Positions 50,809 through 64,000 of a DNA stretch of 64,000 bases are shown here, piece by piece. A program made the position numbers and the translations under genes. The stretch's first letter is position 1. Every line of letters starts with the position of its first letter. The notes beneath the pieces were generated by a model that worked only from the letters and a program-made list of their open reading frames with translations, did no database searches and had not been told where the DNA came from. Source of the DNA: Kineosporia mesophila (GTDB taxonomy: Bacteria; Actinomycetota; Actinomycetes; Actinomycetales; Kineosporiaceae); assembly GCF_021129235.1 (NCBI RefSeq), contig NZ_JAJOMA010000010.1:212375-276374 (forward strand). The letters run 5' to 3'.

Positions 50809-53324
50809 TGCGCGCCCCCCTGACCTGGCTCGCCGAGTACGTTGATCTCCCTGCCGGGACAACGGCTCTCGCGGTCGCCGCCGACCTGGTGAAGGTCGGC
50901 CTGGAGGAAGAGGCGGTGCACGGCGGCGGAGTCACCGGCCCGCTGGTGGTCGGCCGCGTGCTCGACTTCACGCCCGAGCCGCAGAAGAACGGCAAGACGA
51001 TCCGCTGGTGCTCCATCGACGTCGGTGAGGCCGGGCCGCGCGGGATCGTCTGCGGCGCGGGTAATTTCCTCAAGGACGACCTGGTGGTCGTGTGCCTGCC
51101 CGGCGCCGTGCTGCCCGGCGGGTTCAAGATCGCCGCGCGCAAGACCTACGGCCACAAGTCCGACGGAATGATCTGCAGCTCGCTGGAACTGGGCCTCGGT
51201 GAAGACCACGACGGGATCATCCGGCTGACCGAGTGGGGCCTCGACGACGTCAAGCCCGGCGACGACGCGATCGCGCTGCTCGGGCTGGACGAGGAGACCG
51301 TCGAGGTCAACGTCACGCCCGACCGCGGCTACTGCTTCAGCCTGCGCGGCATCGCCCGGGAGTACTCGCACGCCACCGGTGCGGAGTTCACCGACCCGGC
51401 GCTGATCGAGGTGCCTGCCCCCGCGAACGGCGGCTTCGAGGTCGTCCTCGACGACCAGGCCCCGATCAACGGTGTGCCGGGCTGCGACCGTTTCGTCGCG
51501 CGCATCGTGAAAAACGTCGACGCCACGGCCCAGAGCCCGCGGTGGATGCAGCGGCGTCTGGAACAGGCCGGGATGCGGCCGATCTCGCTCGCGGTCGACG
51601 TCACGAACTACGTGATGCTCGCCGTCGGGCACCCGCTGCACGCCTTCGACCTGGACCTGCTCGCCGCGCCGATCGTGGTGCGCCGGGCCGCGCCGAAGGA
51701 GAAGCTGACCACGCTCGACGACGTCGAGCGCAAGCTTCACCCCGAAGACCTCCTGGTCACCGATTCCCCGGACGGCAAGACGGCCGGCCGGGTGCTGTCG
51801 CTCGCCGGTGTGATGGGCGGCGCGGACACCGAGGTCTCCGCCACCACCACGAACCTGCTGATCGAGGCCGCGCACTGGGACCCGATCACGGTCGCCCGCA
51901 CGATGCGCCGGCACAAGCTGAGCACCGAGGCGGGCAAGCGGTACGAGCGCGGGGTCGACACCCAGCTCGCCGACGTGGCCGCCGAGCTGACGGTGCGCCT
52001 GCTGGTCGAGTACGGCGGTGACCGGGTCGAGGTCGGCGCGGCCACCGATGTCGGCGAGGCGGCGCCGGGCGCGACCATCGAGATGGCGGCAGACTTCCCG
52101 GGCCGCATTGTCGGTGTGGACTGGACCCGCGAGCAGGTCGTCGAGAACCTCACGGCCATCGGCTGCGAGATCACCGGTGACGACGTCCTCACCGTGAAGG
52201 CCCCGAGCTGGCGTCCCGACCTCACCGTGGGCGTCGACCTGGCCGAGGAGGTCGCGCGGCTGCGCGGTTACGACCAGATCCCGTCGGTGCTACCGATCGC
52301 CCCGGCGGGTACGGGTCTGACGCACGGCCAGCGGGTGCGCCGTTCGGTGGCGCGGGCGCTGGCCGAGCACGGTGCGGTCGAGGTGCTCACCTACCCGTTC
52401 ATCGGCACGGCGGTGCACGACGCGTTCGGCCTGCCGCCGGACGACCCGCGCCGCACGGCCCTGAAGCTGGTCAACCCGCTGTCCGACGAGCAGCCCTACC
52501 TGCGCACGTCGGTGCTGGCGACCCTGGTCGACGCGGTGAAGCGCAATGTCAGCCGGGGTTTCACCGATCTCGCGGTGTACGAGGTCGGCGCGGTCACCCG
52601 TCCCGCCGGGGGCGAGCCGAAGGCCGGGCACCCGAGCGTGTCGCAGCGCCCGACGCCGCAGGAGCTGGAGCAGCTGAACGCGGCGATCCCGCACCAGCCG
52701 CTGCACGCCGCGATCGTCCTGACCGGTCAGCGGGAGCTGCCGGGCCGGGACAGTGCGGGCCGGGCCGCGGACTGGTCGGACGCGCTGGAGGCCGCCCTCC
52801 TGGTGGCGCGTACGGTGCACGTGACCCCGACCGTGACCAAGGAGGAGAACCACGCTCCCTGGCACCCGGGTCGCTGCGCGCGTCTGGAGATCAACGGGAA
52901 GCTCTTCGGTCATGCCGGTGAGCTGCACCCGAAGGTCGTCGCCGCCCTGGGACTGCCCCCGCGCACGGTCGCGGCCGAGATCGACCTGGACGTGCTGATC
53001 GAGGCGTCGGGCGGCATCGTGGCGGCACAGCGGATCTCCACCTTCCCGCTGGCCAAGGAAGACGTGGCGCTCGTCGTGAAGGACGAGGTGCCCAGCGGCG
53101 ACGTGCAGGCGGCCCTGGTGGAGGGTGCGGGTGAACTGCTGGAGTCGGTGCGGCTGTTCGACGTGTACGCCCAGGCGCCGATCGAGGAGGGCCACAAGTC
53201 GCTGGCTTTCGCCCTGCGCTTCCGGGCTCCCGACCGCACGCTGACGGCGGAGGAGACCGCGTCCGCGCGCGACGCCGCCGTGGCGGCGGCCGCCGAGCGT
53301 ACCGGCGCGGTGCAGCGCAGCTGA
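50808..53324 (+). CDS. pheT: Phenylalanyl-tRNA synthetase beta subunit
   Basis: The 838-residue subunit has the N-terminal region APLTWLAEYVDLP, a tRNA-binding OB domain (about 40-150; GIVCGAGNF), B3/B4 editing domain (about 210-390), B5, a catalytic-like core and the ferredoxin-fold anticodon-binding domain at the C-terminus (about 745-838; STFPLAKEDVALVVKDEV). TGATG shared with the pheS stop sets the start. Confidence 0.97.
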
Positions 53325-53398
53325 CCCTCTACCCAAGGGAGCCCGACGGCGTCCAAAAGCCCTGATTATGGACGCGGATCACGACGGAACGCTCAAGG

Positions 53399-53471
53399 GT
53401 CACCGAAAAAGGTGACAACGAACGACAAATACTGAACGGCACCCCTGGACATCACCACGGGTGCCGTTCAG
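53399..53471 (+). terminator. Terminator region after pheST
   Basis: CTGAACGGCACCC (53432-53444) pairs with GGGTGCCGTTCAG (53459-53471), 13 bp. A smaller hairpin GTCACC-GAAAAA-GGTGAC lies at 53399-53416. There is no clear U-run. Confidence 0.6.
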
Positions 53472-53496
53472 CATTCAGGGTGTGACGTAAAAGCCC

Positions 53497-54578
<1,082 letters not shown>

Positions 54579-54606
54579 ACACCGCCACCAGGAACAAGGA
54601 GCTGTC

Positions 54607-54996
54607 GTGCATCTGATCCAGTACCGCCAGGCCATGGCCCTCGTGCGCCTGGCGCCCGACAGTCCCGATCCCACCTGGGCGGTCGGGGCGCCGCTGGTGA
54701 GCATCTCCCGCACCACCGACGAGATCAGCGTGGTCTGCCCGACCAACAGCCTGCCCGAACCGGTCCCCGGCCCCGTCGAGGGGCCGTTCACGGTCACCCG
54801 GGCCGCGGGGGCACTGGAGTTCTCCCAGATCGGCGTGCTCCTGCGGTTGCTGAAACCGCTGGCCGACGCCGGGATCCCGGTGCTCAACGTGTCCACCTTC
54901 GACACCGACTGGGTGCTCGTGCCGGCCGCCCAGTCCGTGGTCGCGGCCTCGGTCTGGCGTCACGCCGGTTACACGGTCACCGAAGACGCCGAATGA
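54607..54996 (+). CDS. ACT-domain (CASTOR-like) protein inside the arginine operon
   Basis: The 129-residue protein starts at the GTG five bases after AAGGAG. It has the features of the ACT_7/CASTOR group: RTTDEISVVCP and, in the second half, LEFSQIGVLLRLLKPLADAGIPVLNVSTFDTDWVLVP. ACT domains bind amino acids and pass the signal on. It lies between argC and argJ with short gaps, so its ligand may be arginine or an intermediate; no experiment is implied. No catalytic domain is fused to it. Confidence 0.8.
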   Translation: MHLIQYRQAMALVRLAPDSPDPTWAVGAPLVSISRTTDEISVVCPTNSLPEPVPGPVEGPFTVTRAAGALEFSQIGVLLRLLKPLADAGIPVLNVSTFDTDWVLVPAAQSVVAASVWRHAGYTVTEDAE

Positions 54997-55018
54997 AGAA
55001 CCTCTGGAAGGAACGTAG

Positions 55019-56173
55019 ATGAGCGTCACGACGGCGAAGGGCTTCCGCGCCGCCGGGGTTGCGGCCGGACTGAAGAGCACCGGCGCCCCCGATCTCGCGC
55101 TGGTCCTGAACGACGGGCCGAACGATGCGGCCGCTGCCGTCTTCACCAGCAACCGCTGCAAGGCCAACCCGGTGCTGTGGAGCGAGCGGGCCATCGCCGA
55201 CGGCCGCCTGCGCTCGGTGGTGCTGAACTCGGGCGGGGCCAACTGCTACACCGGCGCCGAGGGTTTCCAGATCACGCACGCCACCGCCGAGGAGGTCGCC
55301 CGGCTCAGCGGTCTGTCCCCGCTGGACGTGCTGGTGTGCTCGACCGGCCTGATCGGGCTGGGGCTGTCGAAGGAGAAGATGCTCGCGGGCGTCGCCGACG
55401 CCACCGCGAAGCTGCGCACCGAGGGCGGCCCCGACGCGGCCGAGGCCATCCGCACCACCGACACCGTGGCCAAGCAGGCAGCGATCACCTCGCCGGGCGG
55501 CTGGAGCATCGGCGGGATGGCCAAGGGCGCCGGCATGCTCGCGCCGGCCCTGGCCACCATGCTCGTCGTCATCACCACCGACGCCCAGGTCGAGCCGTCC
55601 GCGCTGGACTCCGCGCTGCGCGCCGCCACCCGCGTCACCTTCGACCGCCTGGACTCGGACGGCTGCCAGTCCACCAACGACACCGTGGTGCTGCTGTCGT
55701 CCGGTGCCTCCGGGGTCACGCCCGACCTGATCGAGTTCGCCGCCGCCGTCACCGAGGTCTGCCGCGACCTGGCCCTGCAACTGCTCGCCGACGCCGAGGG
55801 CGCCGACCACGAGATCGCCATCGAGGTGCGGGGTGCCGCCACCGAGGACGACGCCCTCGAGGTCGGCCGGTCGGTCGCGCGCAGCAACCTGTTCAAGGCC
55901 GCGATCTTCGGCCAGGACCCGAACTGGGGCCGCATCCTGGCCTCGGTCGGCACCACCCGGGCCACGTTCGACCCGGCCGACCTGGACGTCGCGCTGAACG
56001 GTGTGTGGGTGTGCCGCAAGAGCACGCCCGCGCAGGCGCCCGAGGGCATCGACCTGAGCGGCCGCGCCGTCAGCGTCACGATCGACCTGAAGTCCGGCCC
56101 GGAGACGGCGACCGTGTGGACGAACGATCTCACCCACGCGTACGTGCACGAGAACAGCGCCTACTCGTCATGA
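55019..56173 (+). CDS. argJ: Glutamate N-acetyltransferase (ornithine acetyltransferase)
   Basis: The 384-residue Ntn-hydrolase recycles the acetyl group between acetylornithine and glutamate. The cleavage/nucleophile Thr is in [20 protein letters not shown]. Also seen: [29 protein letters not shown] and [12 protein letters not shown]. Because ArgJ recycles acetyl groups, argE is not needed. GAAGGAA precedes the ATG; the stop overlaps argB. Confidence 0.96.
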   Translation: MSVTTAKGFRAAGVAAGLKSTGAPDLALVLNDGPNDAAAAVFTSNRCKANPVLWSERAIADGRLRSVVLNSGGANCYTGAEGFQITHATAEEVARLSGLSPLDVLVCSTGLIGLGLSKEKMLAGVADATAKLRTEGGPDAAEAIRTTDTVAKQAAITSPGGWSIGGMAKGAGMLAPALATMLVVITTDAQVEPSALDSALRAATRVTFDRLDSDGCQSTNDTVVLLSSGASGVTPDLIEFAAAVTEVCRDLALQLLADAEGADHEIAIEVRGAATEDDALEVGRSVARSNLFKAAIFGQDPNWGRILASVGTTRATFDPADLDVALNGVWVCRKSTPAQAPEGIDLSGRAVSVTIDLKSGPETATVWTNDLTHAYVHENSAYSS

Positions 56174-57131
56174 TGGACCTACCGGACCTGACCGCCGAGC
56201 AGAAGGCGAACGTCCTGGTCGAGGCGCTGCCCTGGCTGCGGCGCTTCCAGGGCGCGATCGCCGTGATCAAGTACGGCGGCAACGCGATGATCGACGACGA
56301 CCTGAAACGGGCCTTCGCCGAGGACGTGGTGTTCCTGCGCGCGGCCGGCCTCAAGCCGGTCGTCGTGCACGGCGGCGGGCCGCAGATCTCGGCCATGCTC
56401 CAGCGTCTGGGCATCGAGAGCGAGTTCCGCGGCGGCCTGCGCGTCACCACGCCCGAGACCATGGACGTGGTGCGCATGGTGCTCACCGGTCAGGTCAGCC
56501 GCGAGCTGGTCGGCCTGATCAACCAGCACGGCCCCCTCGCCATCGGCCTGTCCGGGGAAGACGGTGGTCTTTTCCTCGCCGCGAAACGTGACGCCGTGGT
56601 GGACGGTTCACCCGTTGACGTGGGTCTGGTGGGCGACGTGGTGGAGGTCGACCCGGCCGCCGTGCTCGACCTGATCGACGCCGGGCGCATCCCCGTGGTC
56701 TCCACGGTCGCGCCCGACGACGACGGCCAGGTGCTCAACGTCAATGCCGACACCGCGGCCGCCGCGCTCGCGATCGCGTTGCAGGCCCGCAAGTTCGTGG
56801 TGCTGACCGACGTCGAGGGGCTGTACGCGAACTGGCCCGACCGCTCGTCCCTGCTGGCCGAGGTCACCGACACCGAGCTCGAGGCCATGCTGCCGAAGCT
56901 CCGGTCCGGCATGGTGCCGAAGATGGAGGCGTGCCTGCGCGCCGTGCGCGGGGGAGTGCCCACCGCCACCGTCATCGACGGCCGCGTGCCGCACAGCCTG
57001 CTGCTCGAGGTCTTCACCTCCGACGGCGTCGGCACCATGGTCGTGCCGTCCCCCGTCCCCGGCGAGAAGCGCCGCACCAGCCCGGACGGAACATCCCCCA
57101 TCGAGAAGGCGACCCAGGACGGAGGTGGGGC

Positions 57132-57135
<4 letters not shown>
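56170..57135 (+). CDS. argB: Acetylglutamate kinase
   Basis: The 321-residue amino-acid kinase has [39 protein letters not shown] and LTDVEGL. Two adjacent ATG codons occur; the first overlaps the argJ stop. A C-terminal tail of about 28 residues exceeds the usual end. In many organisms this is the step inhibited by arginine. Confidence 0.96.
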
Positions 57136-61354
<4,219 letters not shown>

Positions 61355-61710
61355 GACGCAACCGTGATCGAATCCGTCCGGGGCGCACCGGACGGAGATG
61401 AGCGGTAAAACTGCTGGTCCGTGGCGGTCGCTGGTGACAAGCCGTCAGGTTTGTTACGTAAAGCGATCGCCACGAACCCTCCGCGAAACATTTCTGAAAT
61501 AGCAAACCTCTTGAGGATCAAGAGGTTTCGCGTCCGGGCGGAAAGTGGTGTCTTTACGGCCGGCGAACCAGCGGCAAGACTGAGCCGTGCGTGGGTCGCA
61601 ATGGCGCGGTCCACGCATTCAGATCCTTGAACGGCGGCCCCTGAAGCGGCTTTACAACCCTAGGTCGGCTGGTCGCAAATCCTACATCTGTCGGTTCTTG
61701 CCGCCCGTCG
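61355..61710. other. Intergenic region with two hairpins
   Basis: No recognisable gene in about 360 bases. TCCGTCCGG/CCGGACGGA (61373-61396) probably ends the arg operon. A second, AT-richer perfect stem AAACCTCTTGA/TCAAGAGGTTT with a 3-base loop lies at 61504-61528 and is unexplained. Confidence 0.6.
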
Positions 61711-61723
61711 TACCATCTCCGAC

Positions 61724-62341
61724 GTGCCCGAACCCACCCCGCTGCCGCGCTCGTTCTTCGACCGCGACCCCCTGGTGGTGGCACCGGCCCTGCTCGGCAC
61801 GGTGATCCGGCACTCGCAGGCCGGCCAGGTCGTCGAGGTCCGCCTGACCGAGGTGGAGGCCTACCTCGGTGAGGGTGAAGACCCCGCCTCCCACTCCCAC
61901 CGCGGAAAGCGCCCCCGCAACGCCACGATGTGGGGCCCGCCCGGTCACCTCTACGTCTACTTCACCTACGGCATGCACTACTGCGCCAACCTGGTCTGCC
62001 GCCCCGAGGGCATCTCCGGCGGGGTGCTGCTGCGGGCCGGGGAGGTGATCACCGGCCTCGACGTGGCCCGCTCGCGGCGCCCGGCCAGCAAACGCGACAT
62101 CGATGTGGCCCAGGGGCCGGCGCGGCTCGCCAGTGCGCTGGGGTTCGGTCGTGAGGACGACGGTCGCGACGTCTGTGGGGGCGGTTCCCTTCTGGTGCTG
62201 CCCGGTTCGGGGGCAGGGAAGGTGATGAGCGGTCCGCGGGTCGGGGTCGCCGCCGGGGCGCAGTCCCCGTGGCGGTACTGGATCGAGGGTGACCCGACGG
62301 TCTCGGCCTATCGCCCGGCCGTACCGCGCCGTCGCCGATAA
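61724..62341 (+). CDS. mpg: DNA-3-methyladenine glycosylase (AAG/MPG family)
   Basis: The 205-residue base-excision repair enzyme has LLGTVIRH, the catalytic region [52 protein letters not shown] and [17 protein letters not shown] (61711-61716) lies 7 bases before the GTG, with no Shine-Dalgarno sequence. Confidence 0.95.
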   Translation: MPEPTPLPRSFFDRDPLVVAPALLGTVIRHSQAGQVVEVRLTEVEAYLGEGEDPASHSHRGKRPRNATMWGPPGHLYVYFTYGMHYCANLVCRPEGISGGVLLRAGEVITGLDVARSRRPASKRDIDVAQGPARLASALGFGREDDGRDVCGGGSLLVLPGSGAGKVMSGPRVGVAAGAQSPWRYWIEGDPTVSAYRPAVPRRRR

Positions 62342-62382
62342 GGGGTTCTCCTGTGGTGGCCGCCCCGCCCTAGAGTTGGCCC

Positions 62383-63696
62383 GTGACCGTGAGCACCGAC
62401 GAACCCGTGACCTCCGCCCCGGCGGCCAACGTCCTTGACGAGCTGAAGTGGCGCAACCTTCTCTCCATCTCCACCGACGAGGCAGAGCTGAGGAAGACGC
62501 TCGGCAGTGGATCGGTCACCTATTACGCCGGGTTCGACCCGACCGGGCCCAGCCTGCACATCGGCCATCTCGTGCAGATCCTCACCATGCGCCGGTTGCA
62601 GCAGGCGGGGCACCGTCCCCTCGCGCTGGTCGGTGGCGCCACCGGCCTCATCGGTGACCCGCGTCCCTCGGCGGAGCGGGTGCTGAACTCGCCCGAGGTG
62701 GTGGCCGGCTGGGTGGAGCGCCTGCGCGGCCAGATCGAGCCGTTCCTCGACTTCACCGGCCCGAACGCCGCGACCATGGTGAACAACCTGGACTGGACCT
62801 CGGGCTTGAGCGCCATCGAGTTCCTGCGCGACGTGGGCAAGCACTTCCGGGTCGGGAAGATGCTCGCGAAAGACGTCGTGAGCACCCGTCTCAACTCCGA
62901 GGCCGGCATCAGCTACACCGAGTTCAGCTACCAGATCCTGCAGTCCATGGACTTCCTGGAGCTGAACAAGCGGTACGACTGCACGCTGCAGATCGGTGGC
63001 TCCGACCAGTGGGGCAACCTCACCGCCGGCACCGACCTGATTCACAAGGCCCGGCCCGAGGCGGCCGTGCACGCGCTGGCCACCCCTCTCATCACGAAGG
63101 CCGACGGCTCCAAGTTCGGCAAGAGTGAGGGCGGCGCGGTCTGGCTCGACCCGGAGATGACCTCGCCCTACGCGTTCTTCCAGTTCTGGCTGAACTGCGA
63201 GGACGCGAAGATCATCGATTACCTGCGGGTCTTCACCTTCCGTACGGCCGGGCAGATCGCCGAGCTGGAAGAGTCGGCCACCAGCCGTCCGCAGGCCCGG
63301 GAGGCCCAGCGCGCCCTGGCCCGGGACATGACCTCGCTGGTGCACGGTGAGCTGGCGGCCTCCCGGGTGGAAGAGGCGAGCAAGGCGCTCTTCGGTGGGG
63401 GAGACCTGACCGGCCTGGATGCCGGCACGCTCGGCGACGCGCTCGGGGAACTGCCGAAGGCGCAGCTGCGACGCGGCGAGCACCTGCTCGTCGACGTGCT
63501 GGTGGCCGCGGGCCTGGCCAAGAGCAAGTCCGACGCCCGGCGCACGCTCTCCGACGGCGGCGCGTACGTGAACAACGTGAAGGTGACCGGGGGAGAGGTC
63601 GCGACGGTCAGTACCGCGGACCTGCTGCATGACCGGTGGATCCTGGTGCGTCGCGGTCGGCGTCAGCTGGCGGCTCTGGAGCTCGTGGGGGAGTAG
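62383..63696 (+). CDS. tyrS: Tyrosyl-tRNA synthetase
   Basis: The 437-residue class I synthetase has the HIGH motif in PSLHIGHLVQ, QIGGSDQWGN, the KMSKS-type loop KFGKS and a C-terminal S4 RNA-binding domain (about 370-437). TAGAGT (62371-62376) stands six bases before the GTG. A 14-bp hairpin follows the stop. Confidence 0.97.
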   Translation: MTVSTDEPVTSAPAANVLDELKWRNLLSISTDEAELRKTLGSGSVTYYAGFDPTGPSLHIGHLVQILTMRRLQQAGHRPLALVGGATGLIGDPRPSAERVLNSPEVVAGWVERLRGQIEPFLDFTGPNAATMVNNLDWTSGLSAIEFLRDVGKHFRVGKMLAKDVVSTRLNSEAGISYTEFSYQILQSMDFLELNKRYDCTLQIGGSDQWGNLTAGTDLIHKARPEAAVHALATPLITKADGSKFGKSEGGAVWLDPEMTSPYAFFQFWLNCEDAKIIDYLRVFTFRTAGQIAELEESATSRPQAREAQRALARDMTSLVHGELAASRVEEASKALFGGGDLTGLDAGTLGDALGELPKAQLRRGEHLLVDVLVAAGLAKSKSDARRTLSDGGAYVNNVKVTGGEVATVSTADLLHDRWILVRRGRRQLAALELVGE

Positions 63697-63722
63697 CTCT
63701 CTCCCGAAATCGCCAGACGTCG

Positions 63723-63760
63723 CTGGGGGCCCGTCCACCGTTCCGGGGACGGGCCCCCAG
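63723..63760 (+). terminator. Terminator after tyrS
   Basis: CTGGGGGCCCGTCC (63723-63736) and GGACGGGCCCCCAG (63747-63760) form a perfect 14-bp stem with a 10-base loop; no U-run follows. Confidence 0.75.
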
Positions 63761-63819
63761 TCCGTTCCACTCTGTGATGGCGCGATTCCACACCGCCATC
63801 TAGCCTGATCGGGCGGCCC

Positions 63820-64000
63820 TTGACACCTGGATTTGACTCGTTGGACGCACAACCGTAAAGTTTCATCTGTTGGCAGCGCGGGAGACGCGGACACGCAAGT
63901 GGCCGGTCCCGGAGTCAACTCCCCAGAAAGACTTCTTAGCCTCAACCTTTGCAGGTTGGAAGCTACTGAAGCCCACCTGGGACCGGGTGGTCCGGACAGT
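63820..64000 (+). promoter_or_regulatory. Strong promoter and leader running off the window, possibly rRNA operon
   Basis: TTGACT (63833-63838), 17 bases, TAAAGT (63856-63861) is the best promoter match in the window; a perfect TTGACA lies at 63820. The transcript would enter about 140 bases with no gene, a hairpin CAACCT-TTGC-AGGTTG (63943-63958) and segments that can pair over distance (CCGGTCCC near 63904 with GGGACCGG near 63979). A long structured leader fits an rRNA operon, but no rRNA is inside the window. Confidence 0.55.

Noticed and set aside
61421..61630. 69-codon frame between argH and mpg
   Set aside because: It has no good ribosome binding site or known domain; the 61504 hairpin lies within it.

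Overview
The window is high-GC DNA from the chromosome of an actinobacterium (Actinomycetota). This rests on the division and cell-wall (dcw) cluster with the actinobacterial extras sepF, yggT and divIVA, a PriA-type hisA, a DUF3040 gene, frequent GTG starts, and 1- to 4-base stop/start overlaps. MurE carries the D-N-P-R motif of meso-diaminopimelate ligases. The layout resembles Kineosporiales or Streptomyces relatives, but I cannot fix the family. I see no phage, insertion sequence or CRISPR array.

Layout. 1-3.8 kb: the 3' part of an error-prone DNA polymerase (dnaE2) overlapping dinB, then a DUF3040 membrane protein. 4.2-9.1 kb, minus strand: a MoxR ATPase, DUF58, transglutaminase operon. 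9.6-25.4 kb: the dcw cluster mraZ-rsmH-ftsL-ftsI-murE-mraY-murD-ftsW-murG-murC-ftsQ-ftsZ. It lacks murF between murE and mraY, and the protein in the murD position has lost most residues expected in the MurD active site. 25.4-31.1 kb: yggS, sepF, yggT, divIVA, a DksA/TraR zinc-finger gene, lspA, an RluD-family gene and a small membrane protein. 31.1-45.9 kb: ybaK and a LON-domain gene, then histidine genes in three blocks (hisD; hisC-hisB; hisH-hisA) separated by DUF1697, TetR/SDR and unrecognised genes and by a lysR-sdhCAB module. 46-53.3 kb: infC-rpmI-rplT, a SpoU-family methyltransferase, pheS-pheT. 53.5-61.4 kb: an arginine operon argC-(ACT protein)-argJ-argB-argD-argF-argR-argH behind apparent ARG boxes. 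61.7-64 kb: a 3-methyladenine glycosylase, tyrS, and a very strong promoter running off the window end, possibly for an rRNA operon.

Regulation visible in the DNA includes four 10-bp-spaced MraZ boxes before mraZ, two promoters and a hairpin before ftsZ, a LysR dyad between lysR and sdhC, a 13-bp inverted repeat around the SDR promoter, ARG boxes before argC, and a structured leader before infC, which starts at ATC. Many genes have a TANNNT hexamer 6-8 bases before the start codon and no Shine-Dalgarno sequence, which suggests leaderless transcripts.

The most unusual items are the degenerate MurD together with the absent murF, a family of dispersed palindromes containing GTGATCATGCAAAACCTCCC, an ACT-domain protein inside the arginine operon, and in-frame minisatellites in lspA and the SpoU methyltransferase.
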